Source: Muscardinus avellanarius (taxonomy: Eukaryota > Chordata > Mammalia > Rodentia > Gliridae). Taken from it: DNA of 64,000 bases. This document shows positions 22,419 to 33,104 of the stretch, piece by piece. The notes beneath the pieces were generated by a model, which did not search any database, was not told where the DNA came from, and saw only the letters and a program-made list of their open reading frames with translations. Numbering within the stretch: position 1 is the first letter of the stretch; each line of letters starts with the position of its first letter. Position numbers and translations under genes: made by a program. The stretch is from contig OY726569.1 of assembly GCA_963383645.1 (NCBI GenBank), positions 74,431,635-74,495,634 on the forward strand. Direction: 5' to 3'.

Positions 22419-22635
22419 TCACAATACATTTTCTTAAGTCCTCAGTTCCTGTGTGAGGGAGTGTAGTGTTTTCTTGGTAACTGTTGGGTAGCCAGGAACC
22501 TCTTTTGTTGAGTTTTCTGAAAATGCACTAGGTTCTGAGGTATCTGCCTCCCTTACTCAGTTCTAGCTACTTGGATGTTCTAGGCCTTGGTGGGGTTTTT
22601 TTGTTGTTGTTTGGTTGGTTTTTTGTTTGTTTGTT

Positions 22636-22808
22636 TTGCAGTACTGGGGGTGGAACCCAGAAGTGTTCTACCTCTGAGCTACACCCCCAGCCCTATTTTT
22701 TTAGTCTATATTTTGAAACAGGGTCTCACTGAGCAAAGGGCCTAAGTAGTAGCTGAGGCTGTCTGTGAACTGGAATCCCCCTGTCTCAGCCTCCCAAATG
22801 CTGGGAGT
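22636..22808 (-). mobile_element. 7SL-ID SINE, end truncated
   Basis: Antisense 'gcagtactgggggtggaacc' to 'cctcccaaatgctggga'; the final 30 bases of the 7SL half are missing. Confidence 0.75.
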
Positions 22809-22910
22809 AGGCCTTGTTTTGAAGGGCTCAAATATTTGTCCCTTTGTTAAACTCATTGCTTTGACCCCAGGGCCTTTCTTGGGACTTGGTTTTTTTGTTT
22901 TGTTGTGTTT

Positions 22911-23118
22911 TTTTTTTTTTTTTTTTTTTTTTTTTTGTGGTACTGGGGGTGGAACCCAGGGACTTTTCTACCTCCGGGCTATACACTCCCAGTCCTATTT
23001 TATACTTTATTTGGAAACAGGGTCTCACTAAGTAGCTGAGGCTGGCTTTGAACCTGTGAGATGCTCCTTTCTCAGCCTCCCAAGCACTGAGATTACAAGC
23101 GTGAGCCACACCATGCCC
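22911..23118 (-). mobile_element. 7SL-ID dimer SINE
   Basis: T26 tail then 'gtggtactgggggtggaacc' to 'gagccacaccatgccc'. 'gggacttg' flanks both sides (near 22881 and 23123). Confidence 0.8.
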
Positions 23119-23156
23119 TTCTGGGACTTGTTTTATAGTGCTTATTATGAGATGTC

Positions 23157-23577
23157 ATTCAGGAGGTAGAGACCCCAGGATTGTGGACAGCCTCAGCTAC
23201 TTAGCAAGGCCCTTTGCAACTCAGTGAGACCCTGTTTCAGAAAAAATTAAAAAATAAAATATAGGGCTAAGGGTATAGCTCAGAGGTACAACGCCCCTGG
23301 GTTCCATCCCCAATACTGAAAAAAAAAAAAAAAGTTTTTTTTAAGCCAGGCGTGGTGGCACACGCTTGTAATCCCAGCATTTGGGAGGCTGAGACCGGAG
23401 GATCGCGATTCGCGGACAGCCTCAGCTACTTAGTGAGGCCCTCTGCAACTCAGTAAGACCCTGTTTCAAAATAAATAATAAAATAAAATTGGGCAGGGGG
23501 TATAGGTCAGAGGTCAGAGGTCAGATGCCTCTGGGTTCCATCCCCAGACCCGCAAAAAAAAAAAAAAAAAAAAAAAA
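23157..23577 (+). mobile_element. Two adjacent 7SL-ID SINEs
   Basis: A 5'-truncated copy (23157-23333) is followed by a complete copy from 23345 (gccaggcgtggtggcacacg) of the 'gggcaggggg...agacccgc' subfamily, ending in A24. The second sits in the poly(A) region of the first. Confidence 0.82.
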
Positions 23578-23682
23578 AGGTTTGTTTTGCCTCTTCCTCC
23601 TCAAAGGCTACACCCTGAAACAACAAAAGCACAACATGGAAGGACCAATGAGGGGGTCGTGGAGGGTTTGTGTATGTGTCTT

Positions 23683-23865
23683 AGTAGTGATTGAACTCCA
23701 GGGATGTTTTACCTCTGAGCTATACCCTCAGTCTCCCCCACCCCTTTATTTTGAAACAGGGCCTCACCAAGTTATAGAGGGCCTCACTAAGTTCCCTAGG
23801 CTTCTCCCATCTGCGTCTCCCAAGTAGTGGGATTGCAGGCATGTGCCACTGCACCTGGCTCTCGT
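23683..23865 (-). mobile_element. 7SL-ID SINE, diverged
   Basis: Antisense 'gtgattgaactccaggg' to 'gtgccactgcacctggct'. Confidence 0.65.
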
Positions 23866-24012
23866 TGGATTTTGAGGAGGATACAGTGACACTGAGGTGG
23901 ACGTCTGGGCCAGGTCATGTTGCTTCTCTTCCATCTGCACCCTCACAGCTGGCTGGGTGGACTTTAACTAAATGCCTGCTGTGCGCCAGGCACCCTCAGC
24001 CTCCTGAAGGCC

Positions 24013-24209
24013 TAAGTGCATTCTACCTCTGAACTACACCTCCAGCCTTTTTGTTTTTGTTTTTTTGGTTGTTTTTTTTTTTTGAAGTGAGGTCTCATTA
24101 GGTTACTGGTAGTCTCGCTACATTGCTGAGGCTGTCCTCCAACCTGTTTCCTCTTATCTCAGCCTCCCAAGTACTAGGATTACAGGTGTAAGCCACCATG
24201 CCCAGCTTT
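24013..24209 (-). mobile_element. 7SL-ID SINE
   Basis: Antisense 'aagtgcattctacctctgaa' to 'agccaccatgcccagct'. The linker is expanded and T-rich (24048-24083). Confidence 0.72.
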
Positions 24210-24328
24210 GATAACAAAATATAAGGGACTCCACCTCTGGCCCACCTTATATCAAATTTATCTCTGCTTATAGTGCTATTCTTCTTAAGAACTTTTAAGG
24301 ATTCCTCCTTTTTCTTTGAATATAAAAT

Positions 24329-24368
24329 AAACATCTCAGCCGGGCATGGTGGCCCAGCCGAGATGTTT
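24329..24368. repeat. 17-bp inverted repeat with 6-nt loop at a SINE 5' end
   Basis: Left arm aaacatctcagccgggc (24329-24345), loop atggtg, right arm gcccagccgagatgttt (24352-24368). The arms pair at 15 of 17 positions. Confidence 0.9.
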
Positions 24369-24505
24369 AGACAGACACAGCAAGTAGTAAGACTCTCATC
24401 AATCTAGTGAGACACTGTTTCAAAATAAAAATAAAAAACAGGGCTAGTGGTGTATGTAACTCAGAGGTAGACTGCCTCTGAGATGATTCAATTTAGCTAA
24501 GCCCG
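24338..24505 (+). mobile_element. 7SL-ID SINE with rearranged 5' end
   Basis: Only the first 18 bases of the 7SL half are normal (gccgggcatggtggcc). The next expected block is missing and replaced by an inverted copy of the upstream flank. The body resumes near 24380 and the ID half follows. Confidence 0.7.
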
Positions 24506-24842
24506 GCTGCTTGATGTTCTCTGTGCTTAACCTGCATTTCCCCACTACAGTGCATTTGCTTCAGGTTGCCACCTCCCTTGCTGATAAAATAAAGCCCATC
24601 TGAGTTGCCACTTTCTACCAGAGCCATTCTTGCAAGATGCAACCTTTTCTACTTTGAGCTTTTTCTTTCTGGAGCATGAGTCATATTCTCTGACATGTAT
24701 TGGAATAAATCTGCATGCAGAATATCTTTGAAAGAATACAGAAGAAATTGGTGCAGTGCCTTTGGAGAGAGGAGCCGAGCTGCTAGGACACAGAAAAGGG
24801 GATTACTTCTCACTGTATATAGCCTTCCTTTGAAATTTTATA

Positions 24843-24844
<2 letters not shown>

Positions 24845-24887
<43 letters not shown>
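24845..24887 (+). repeat. (TG)n microsatellite
   Basis: About 21 TG units; not attached to a SINE. Confidence 0.92.
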
Positions 24888-24888
<1 letters not shown>

Positions 24889-24938
24889 TTCCCATGAGTT
24901 GTTTTTGGAAAAAGTATTACTTAAATAACAAAAACTCA

Positions 24939-25335
24939 GCCAGGAGTGGTGGTGCAGGTTAGTAATCCCAGCATTTGGGAGGCTGAGACCGGAGGGTCGT
25001 GGTTCATGGACAGCCTCAGCCACTTGGGCCCTCTGCAACTTAGTGAGACCCTGTTTCAAAATAAATCATTAAAAAAAAAAAAAAATAGGCCCGGGCATGG
25101 TGGCACATGCTTGTAATCCCCGCGCTTGGGAGGCAGAGACAGGATCACACAGATTTGAAGCCAGCCTTGCTGGCTTAAGAGACCCTGTTTCCAAATAAAA
25201 ATATAAAAAAATAGGTCTGGGAGTGTAGCCCAGAGGTAGAAGGGTTTACAGGAACCCCAGTATCACCAAAAAAAAGGGGGGGGGGGCATAGGGTATAGCT
25301 CAGAGGTAGAATGTTCCTAGGTTCCATCCCCAGAA
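24939..25335 (+). mobile_element. 7SL-ID SINE interrupted by a younger copy
   Basis: The outer 7SL half (24939-25085) ends in an A-rich linker. A young dimer starts at about 25089 and ends 'ggaaccccagtatcacc' at 25271. The outer ID half resumes at about 25288 ('catagggtatagctcagagg'). Confidence 0.8.
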
Positions 25336-25482
25336 ACAAAACTCACTTTTTAAAAAGTTACAAGAAAATATTGGAGAGTATAATTATAACCTCTCGGTAG
25401 GGATAATGTCCTTAAACCCAAACAGGAATCCCAGATATCATAAAGCAAATTATTCCCTCTCCCCAAACCCCAAACCCCAAAC

Positions 25483-25687
25483 CCCATCCCCGGTATTGGA
25501 GATGGAACCCAGGGCATTCTACCTTCGAGCTACATCCCCAGCCCTATTTCTTTATTCTTTATTTTGAACAGGGTCTCACTGAGTTGCAAAGGGCCTCGTC
25601 AAATAGTTGAGGCTGTCTGCAAACTGCAACCTTCCTGTCTCAGCCTCCCAAATGCTGGGATTACAAGTGTGCACCACCATGCCTAAC
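25483..25687 (-). mobile_element. 7SL-ID dimer SINE
   Basis: Antisense 'ggtattggagatggaaccc' to 'gcaccaccatgcctaact'. A (CCCAAAC)-like triplication lies just before it (25461-25482). Confidence 0.8.
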
Positions 25688-25703
25688 TGCAAATGATTTT
25701 TTT

Positions 25704-25903
25704 TTTCTTTGCAGTACTGAGGCTGGAACCCAGGAGCATTCTACCTCCAAGTGACACCCCCAGCCCTATTTTTTATCTTTATTTTGAAACAAGGTCTCAC
25801 TATGTTGTAAAGGACCTAAGTAGATGAGGCTGTCTGCAAACTATGATCTTCCTGTCTCACCCTCCCAGATGCTGGGATTACAAGCGTGCGCCACCACGCC
25901 CGG
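25704..25903 (-). mobile_element. 7SL-ID dimer SINE with 17-bp TSD
   Basis: Complete antisense dimer flanked by ctgcaaatgattttttt at 25687-25703 and 25904-25920. Confidence 0.9.
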
Positions 25904-26633
25904 CTGCAAATGATTTTTTTAAATGCATGTGTGCACTTATTTGATATGTTGCCATTTGGTGTCAAAGGAGCTTATCTTTTTATGCTAATTTAGAGACATA
26001 GCACAATGACCTCTACACAATAATCAATAAATATTAGTTGAATTGAAACAAAATTAAATTGCAAGTCACTTCTTTGTAGATCTCACTTTCTTCACTTATA
26101 AAATGAGTATGCTATGTGACCCAGGGACCTAGTGTGACATTCTGTGAGTATATGAGCAGAAATACACAGCAGAGTGGGGGAGGCGCTAAAATCCGCAGCC
26201 CTTCCCCTGAGAGCCACTTTCCCAGCACACTAGCTGCACATGTGGGTCCTGCCGGCTCTCAGGAGCTGCTTGAGTGCTCAGCATTAATTATGCCCAGGAA
26301 ACGAACCAATTAGACACAGTCTTAGGAGAGCCAGCATAAGTCAGGGAGGTCTGTAGCAGACTTGCTGCCCTGAACAAAAGAGGGAAAGCGGTGGGTCAAA
26401 GCAGTTTGCTGGCCAGCTCTCTGAACACTTGGCTATAGCCAAGGAGCAGCACAGGAGTCTTTGCATCTGCTCCCCTCCCGGGAACTTTGAGCCAGACAGA
26501 CTGGAGAGTCAGAGTCCTTCAAGAACATGGGGTTTATGGGGGCGGGGGGAGTATTTGGGCTCACCTCCCAGCTTTGGAGAAGCTGCCAGATTTCTGGAGC
26601 CCTTGGCACTCAGCCTAACGTTGTTAACAGTGT

Positions 26634-26872
26634 ATGTATGTGTGTATGTATGTATGTATGTATGTATGTATATATGTATGTATGTATTTTGTGTGGTACT
26701 GGGGGTGGAAGCCAGGGGCTTTCTACCTCCGGACTATACTCCCAGCCCTATTTTATATTTTATTTGGAAACAGGGTCTCACTAAGTAGCTAAGGCTGGCT
26801 TCGAACCTGCACGATCCTCCTATCTCAGCCTTCCAAGCGCAGGGGTTACAGGCGTGTGCCACCACACCCGGC
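26634..26872 (-). mobile_element. 7SL-ID SINE whose tail is a (TATG)n repeat
   Basis: ttaacagtgt flanks both sides (26624-26633 and 26873-26882). The tetranucleotide repeat at 26634-26690 lies inside this TSD pair, next to 'gtggtactgggggtgg', so it replaces the SINE poly(A) tail. Confidence 0.87.
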
Positions 26873-26890
26873 TTAACAGTGTTTTAAATG

Positions 26891-26998
26891 TGGTAGGTCC
26901 AGGGGTATAGCACAGTGGCACAGTGTGTGCCTAGCATGTGTGAGGCCCTGGGTTTGATCCCCAGCACCACCAATAATAAATGAATAAATGAAAGAAGA
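26891..26998 (+). mobile_element. Single ID SINE
   Basis: 'gtgcctagcatgtgtgaggc' and 'gggtttgatccccagcacc' are classic ID text with the tRNA-like B box, followed by an AATA tail. Confidence 0.8.
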
Positions 26999-27831
26999 TG
27001 TTGTCCTTTTTCCCCATCTCCAGTGATGTGTGGCTTAAAGCCAGGGAACTGTAGCCCTTCTTTCTACCTGGTATCTATCCTGGCCCAGCTGGCATTCAGC
27101 CTACTTAACAGTGTTCTCTAATGGAGGACGGTATATTGGGGAGAAGCAGTGAGGGCCTTGGGATGAGAGCCAGCACCTCATCTTGGGGAATCAGGCACTG
27201 TAGTGGGACTCCCAGTCACTCCAGGCCATTAGAGGAAGTAACAGAAAGAAAATGACCATTCTAGTTCTCATGCAGAAGTCTTTGTAATATCTAGGAGGGG
27301 GATAGGGTATGGTCAGAAGGTTGAATTTCCTTTGGAAAACTTTGGTCTATCTATATTTGAAAAGTTGAAGTTCAGGGTGGCTGGTCTTCCTGTCTTCCCC
27401 CTCACCTGGTCTTTCAAACATAATCTAAGAGGCCATCCCTCTCCTCCTGAGGATGACTCGGACCTTTCCTGTCATCTGACTTATTAGTACAGCATATCTG
27501 GAACCCACTTGCAATCTCTCCAGCCGACCAGTTCGAAGAGGTGAAGGGTACACAATGGATGTGCACACTTGCACGACCCCCCCTGCACGTGGGGCAAGAG
27601 AGAGCAGCATCTGCTGGAGGAAAGAATTTAGGTGTAGAATAAGGACCTGACCCAGGTCACAGGTCTGTCTGCCTTACAATCTGGCTGAGGGCCACTCCCC
27701 TTGTGTGGGCCTCAGTGTCTTGAAGAAGAGAATATCCAAAGGAGGGAGGTGATGACTGTCCTACAGAGGTGTGAGGACGAATAAGCAAGGCAGGAGATGA
27801 GGTGCTTTTATAAACTACATGCTTTTCACGT
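26999..27831. other. Unique intron sequence
   Basis: No exon or recognisable repeat found. Confidence 0.4.
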
Positions 27832-28092
27832 GAGCATGGTGGCATGTGTCTATAACTCTTGGGAGACTGAGACAAGAGGATCGCAGATTTGAGGACAGCC
27901 TCAGCAAGTATTGAAACTCTCATCAACCTAGCAAGATTCTGATTCTAAATAAGAAATGAAATTGGGCTGGGGGTATAGCTCGAAGGTAGAATGTCTCTGG
28001 GTTCAATCCCCAGTACCACAAAAAGAAAAAAAATTAGAACCGGGGGCATAGCTCAGAGGTAGACTGCCCCTGGATTTGGCCACCAGTACCCA
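27832..28092 (+). mobile_element. 7SL-ID SINE followed by a second ID half
   Basis: The dimer runs 27832-28020. A second ID half ('gggggcatagctcagagg') follows at 28037-28092 without its own 7SL half, consistent with a nested pair of which one 7SL half was lost. Confidence 0.72.
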
Positions 28093-28337
28093 AAAAATGC
28101 ATAAGTAAATAAAACTAGATGATTTCACATGTGGATGAAAAGTGTGGGACTTACTATGGGATGGGGATGAGCAATGCACATCGGAGTAGAAGATGCACAG
28201 GGTTGGGAAGCCTACCGGGAAACCCATCAGAAATCCCCTCAGCCTGAGAATGCACATTTCTATTATCCTTTCTGCCACTGATGCCAGAAACAAGGACAAC
28301 ATTTAATCCCTCATGAGCTACCAGTATTTGATATCTC

Positions 28338-28371
28338 TCTCTCTCTCTCTCTCACCCTCTCTCTCTCTTAT
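28338..28371 (+). repeat. (TC)n microsatellite
   Basis: CT run with one interruption, about 300 bases upstream of the sushi exon. Confidence 0.9.
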
Positions 28372-28667
28372 CATGTTAGTAGGTTTTTATTAGAACCATG
28401 TTTTGACCATGGCAGGTCCAAGACTTTGTCAGAGTCTCCGTACAGTTATAGACACTTCTCTTAAGACATGGTGGGGAGGGAGAGGAGGATGTTGCAGGCA
28501 GCCAGGCCTCCTGTTGTCAGTGGACTTCCCCCTCTGTCAGTGGGTTTGGTCAGCAGTCTTTCCCAGGATGACTCTTTGTCCTCGTGTGTTTCCTGTTGGG
28601 GCCTGTAGAGCTGCATCACCAAGCAGACACCAACTGAAAGTCTCATCACTCTCTCTTGTCTTTACAG

Positions 28668-28865
28668 TGTGCCCCTTGCCCCCAGAGCCAGAGAATGGTG
28701 GCTACATCTGCCACCCCCGGCCCTGCAGAGACCCCCTAACATCTGGCAGCGTCATCGAGTATCTGTGTGCAGAAGGCTACGTGTTGAAGGGTGACTACAA
28801 GTACCTGACGTGTAAGAATGGCGAGTGGAAGCCGGCCATGGAGATTAGCTGCCATCTCAATGAGG
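28668..28865 (+). CDS. SUSD6: SUSD6 exon: sushi (CCP) domain
   Basis: SUSD6 is a single-pass membrane protein with one extracellular sushi domain. It is reported as a p53-inducible gene (DRAGO) and as a partner of TMEM127 in lowering surface MHC class I. This 198-bp exon follows a pyrimidine tract and acceptor ...ctttacag at 28667 and ends before the donor gtcagt at 28866. It starts with the last two bases of a Val codon and ends with the first base of an Asp codon. It encodes one whole sushi module: counting V as 1, cysteines fall at 2, 15, 20, 34, 49 and 62, with Trp 54 before the last cysteine. The usual CCP fold has four cysteines, so 15 and 20 look like an extra pair. The frame is open upstream into intron, so the start is set by the splice site and by match to the known family sequence. 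The signal-peptide exon is not in the window. Confidence 0.96.
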
Positions 28866-29864
28866 GTCAGTCTGCAGATGAGAAGGGGTGCTGTGGGCTG
28901 TTTTTTTCACCTAGTCACTGGGGCTGCCTCCCGAGGGCGCCTGTGCTGCAGCGTAGCACTTGACGCCCTGAGGCCTCCCTTCCTTTGGGATTTCATGTCT
29001 TCATGGAAGACCTTGGGGTTGCTGTTGCATGTCCCGTTGCATTCCACCAAGCCACCCAGAGCTCTGTATCATTACTGAGGCATCTGCCCTGCTCTGTGGA
29101 GCCCCTTTGATGTTCAGGACCTCTTGTTTGCCTTGCCAATTCTGGTGACCTTTGACCGAGCTCTGCTAGCACAGCAGCACAATGCCAACACCTTCTCTAC
29201 TATTTTTTCATTTTTCCTTGAGTGGAAATGAACTACTTAGTTATGGAGCTACTACAGCCCAGCTGGGCAGAAGCCCCCTCTTCCATCTGCTTCCTCCTAT
29301 CTTGCATGACAGGAAAATCCAGCCACCTGAAGGAAAGTGTGTGTTATTTGACTGCCTTTGTGTTTTATACTTGGCCTTTTAGACCAGAACATGGTTAACC
29401 TATGGCACCCCAGAGAAGGGTAGGAACTGGCATGAGATTTACAACCAAAGCTGTGAGACCTTAGAACAGAGGCTTGGTACGGCTCAGCCCTAAACTATCC
29501 TGTCACATGAGTGGAACTCAAGTAGTGGGGCAATATCCCATTTAATGGTTGATGTTCATTAACCTACTCTTGAGAGCAAGATCAGAGTGGTTCCTAAAGG
29601 TAAGCTCTCCAGGGTTGAGTTTAGGTGTCAGGCTGCCCCCAAAAGCTAGAAGTGAAAGACATTTTATAGTCATGAAATAGAAGAAAATGGTCCATTTCCA
29701 GGAGCACCATGTGTACACAGGAGCACCATGTGTACATTATCTTCCTGCAGAGGCCTGGCCATACTGTGTCTCTCTGCCTCCATGCAGGAAGCATTTGACT
29801 ATCCGCTTTGGGGCCACGTTTTGTGTTGGGTACAAATGCTTCTGACGAGGGCTTGTTTTCACAG
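28866..29864. other. SUSD6 intron between sushi and TM exons (999 bp)
   Basis: Donor gtcagt and acceptor ttttcacag. No SINE or other recognised repeat is present. A short duplication of 'ggagcaccatgtgtaca' occurs at 29701 and 29719. Confidence 0.85.
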
Positions 29865-30003
29865 ACAAAGAACCCCACACATCACTTGGAGTCCCCACGC
29901 TGTCCATAGTGGCGTCCACTGCCAGCTCTGTGGCACTCATTCTCCTCCTCGTGGTGCTGTTTGTGCTGCTGCAGCCAAAGCTGAAGTCCTTCCACCACAG
30001 CAG
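29865..30003 (+). CDS. SUSD6: SUSD6 exon: stalk and transmembrane helix
   Basis: This 139-bp exon is bounded by acceptor ttttcacag and donor gtgagc. It enters in phase 1 (G|AC gives Asp 67) and leaves in phase 2 (AG|G gives Arg 113). It encodes a short stalk (DKEPHTSLGVP) and one hydrophobic helix, about residues 78-104 counted from the sushi Val, with the core SSVALILLLVVLFVLL. The helix is followed by the basic stop-transfer segment KLKSFHHSR. Orientation is therefore sushi domain outside, tail in the cytosol. Residues 90-100 are almost purely Leu, Val, Ile and Phe. Splice phases join exactly to the flanking exons. Confidence 0.96.
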
Positions 30004-31361
30004 GTGAGCCTGGTGCCTCTGATGCTGCTTTGGGCAGACAGCAGGCTTCACTGTGTGTGTAGTGCTGGCCAGGACAAGGAAAGCTGGTGGCTTCCTGGCC
30101 TCCAATAGTCTTTTTGTTCTGGGGAGGGGACAGGAGGACCCTGGCATGTGTTGGACTTGTCGATGTGTCTGGCACTGTTTGATGCTTTGCATACCTTATC
30201 TTTATCTTCATAGGAACATTGCAGATGAGGAAACTGAGTCAGAAGTGGAAGGTCATATCTTTAGATGACATCAGAGCTGAGATTTGAACTAAATCTCTTC
30301 ACCCCGTGGGGTGATCCTGGGTGCATCCCTGACCAGCAGACTTTCTCTCCCAGGTTGTCAGGGCTCTCCCAGATGCCCCTCCTACCATCATCCCTCACTG
30401 CCTTTTACACAGTGCATCTTGTGTATTCATTCACAGCCCTGTACCAGTCACTGTTAGAGCCCACAAGCATGGTGGGCCAGGCTGAACCACATTCTGTGAA
30501 ATACTCTAGGCTTGGAACTTGGAGACAAGGAAGGACCAGGCTAAATTTAATCTCTGTACTGTGTATGGTTTTTCTTTCTTCCTTTTACTTTGCTTTGTTT
30601 GGAGGGAGAGGAATCGCGGCTATTTTTTAAAGATTATTAATAGAATAAAGAGAATTTGAAGGGGACTCTACTTCAAAGAGTCATCTTTTTCCATATGAAG
30701 TCACACCAGTCTAATCCACATTTCATCTAGGTTAGGGAGTCACAACTAGCAAGTCTGTGAAAAGTAACCAGCCAGTTCATTCTTGCCTGACTAGAGTAAA
30801 AGGGGGATTTGGTTTTCATTATGGACCTAATTTAAATTTTGTACCATGTACACATTACTATTTAAGCAAGAACAACAAAAATTTATTTTAAATAACAGAA
30901 GGCAAGCAAATATCAGTATTCATTCTCTCCCGTTTTGCTATCAAAGTTTCTTTTCCTTCCAGAAACCTCTGAGCACTGTTAAGGGTGCCGCTTCTCTTAT
31001 CCTCACAGTGTGTATGTCATTTGAATTAGGTAGCACAGATTTTATCTGCAAGTGCAGGTAGGGAAATTGAGGGCTACTGACAGCTGTAAAGGAACAATAG
31101 CATGGTCTGGCCACAGATGATGGGTGCCAGGTGCAATGAGCTGAAGGGATACAGCGTCACTTGGCAAAATCCACCTGAATCCAGTTCTGCAGAAACAGAC
31201 ACATCCAGGTTGTGGGACATCCTGCAAGGCAGTTGCCTGGACTTCAGAAAATGTCGGTGTCATAAAAGAAAACACTAGAGTGGACTGCTCTAAAATAATG
31301 GGGATGAAAGGGACAGAACAACTGAATGCAGTGCAAGCGCCGTGTGTCTGCTTGGGTGGTG

Positions 31362-31545
31362 GCTGCCGCGGTTGAGCCCAGAGCGTTCTGCCCCCAACCT
31401 ATGACCCCGGCTTTTTTTTTTTTTTTAATTTGGAGACAGGGTCTCAGTCTCACTAAGTTGCTGCTGACCTGAAATTTTGAACCCCCACCCCCATCTCAGC
31501 CTCCCAAGTATTGATTATAGGCTTGTGCCACTGTACCCAACTGGT
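31362..31545 (-). mobile_element. Old 7SL-ID SINE
   Basis: Degenerate antisense ID half ('ggttgagcccagagcgttct') and 7SL half to 'gtgccactgtacccaact'. Confidence 0.6.
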
Positions 31546-31760
31546 ACAAAATTCTTAAGTGAATCCTAAATGAAAACAAAAAAGACCACAGCTGTAATTG
31601 ATATGTTTGGGGCCAGTTTGGGAAATCTATATTACATTGTTATGCCAGTGTTAAATTTGGGGGATATGATGTTCATGCACTTATCCAGGAGAGGAGGAAG
31701 TGCTGAGAAAGTACACACTACATATCATCCTTACCTTATTTTCAAATGGCTCAGAAATAA

Positions 31761-31763
<3 letters not shown>

Positions 31764-31807
<44 letters not shown>
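31764..31807 (+). repeat. (TG)n microsatellite
   Basis: About 22 TG units in the 6-kb SUSD6 intron; not adjoining a SINE. Confidence 0.92.
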
Positions 31808-31809
<2 letters not shown>

Positions 31810-31959
31810 TGATATGCATAATACTGAGTAAAAGATGCTAAAGACGCACATATCCGCACACACAAATTTACACCATATCTGATTCATATAAAGATCAAAA
31901 GCATGCAAACCTAAACTATAGTATTTGTGTGTAATGAGTAAAACTATTAAAATAAGAAG

Positions 31960-31974
31960 CAAAGCGGTGATTTC
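31960..31974 (+). repeat. Left target-site duplication of the half-LINE
   Basis: caaagcggtgatttc here is identical to 34819-34833 and directly adjoins the element's T-rich (antisense poly(A)) end. Confidence 0.92.
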
Positions 31975-32045
31975 TTTTTTTTTTAAATTACATTTTTATT
32001 TATTTTTTTTGTGTTTTCAATTTTTATTTTTTATTTTTTTATTTT

Positions 32046-32345
32046 TTTTAATTTTATTTTATTGGTGCACTATATTCATACATCATAGTGGGATACAAAC
32101 TTTTGTAGACATACATGCACACATCGCCCAGTCAGCCCCCACCCGATCCCCACCCCATTCTCTCCCCATCCCTCCTTCCCATGGTTGGCTTAGTGGTTGA
32201 CATCTAGTATTATAGCAATTTATGCAAAATTAAAAATGATAATCTCACATAACAGTTTCATTTGTCTGATACCAAGCTTTTGATGATTTAAAGATAACAT
32301 TTCAATGTTTCTTTTTGCTTTCTTTCTTACCAGAGCATATTATTT
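32046..32345 (-). mobile_element. L1 3'UTR of the half-LINE
   Basis: Sense (minus-strand) text has the typical L1 G-rich tract (the complement of the C-rich run at 32136-32180) and ends gtgcaccaataaaataaaa. It matches copy 1 at about 1290-1580. Confidence 0.8.
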
Positions 32346-32349
32346 TCTG

Positions 32350-33100
32350 TTTTTTTAGGTGAAACTATCATATATTTATATATTTATTTTTCAGAAAAAA
32401 ATCTATCCTAATATGGAATATGAATTCTAGATACCCAAAACGATCTTGAAAAAGAACAAAGCTAGAAGATATATATTTTCTGATTTCAAACCATATAAAG
32501 CTACAATAATTGAAACAGTGTAGTACTGTTCTAAAGGCAGATATATAAACCATTGGAGTTAAATACAAGCCTAGAGCTAAATTCTTCCCTATATTGTCAA
32601 GTTATTTTTGACAAGGTTTCCACGAACATTTGGTGGTGGAAATAATAATCTTTTAACTAAATATTGTTGAAAAATAATAATTACATGGAAAAGAATAAAA
32701 TTGGACCCTTACCTAATCCCACATACAAGTATTAACTCAAAATAGATAAAAGACCTAAATATAAATCTTAAGACTATAAACTTTTAGAAGAAAATCTGGG
32801 TCATAAAACCTCACAACATTGAAATAGGCAGTGATTTCTTGGATATGATTTCAATGGCACAGGCAACAGAAGAATATACAAACTCCCTAAAAAATAAAAA
32901 AAAAAATTGTATATCCAAAAACAATGTAAACAGAGTTAAAAATTACTAACAGAATTGGATAAAATATTTCCAAATGCTATATCTGAAGGTATATTAATAT
33001 TCCAACTAGAAATCCTAAAAATTAACAACAATAAAGGCAAACAATACCCTTTAGAGATAGGTAAAAGACTAACATAAGTAATGAATCTCCACAGATAACC
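32350..33100 (+). mobile_element. Inverted L1 ORF2 C-terminal segment inside the half-LINE
   Basis: On the + strand the text follows L1 ORF2 order: 'caaagctagaag', 'ctacaataattgaaacagtg', 'attaactcaaaatagataaa', 'gatttcttggatatgatttc', 'ggataaaatatttccaaatg', 'ctatatctgaaggtat'. A frame reading MEKNKIGPLPNPTYKY is soon stopped. Its direction is opposite to the ORF1 and 3'UTR that flank it. Confidence 0.78.
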
Positions 33101-33104
33101 AATC

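Noticed and set aside
26891..26998. tRNA-like sequence with A and B boxes
   Set aside because: It is an ID SINE; no intact cloverleaf, and it carries a SINE tail. The same holds for all ID halves.
28403..28667. Upstream extension of the sushi reading frame with an ATG
   Set aside because: The acceptor ctttacag at 28667 and the known protein sequence place the exon start at 28668; the extension is intron.
1..28667. Signal-peptide exon of SUSD6
   Set aside because: I looked for a short + strand frame starting like the known N-terminus and ending in a donor of the right phase and found none; it is probably left of the window.
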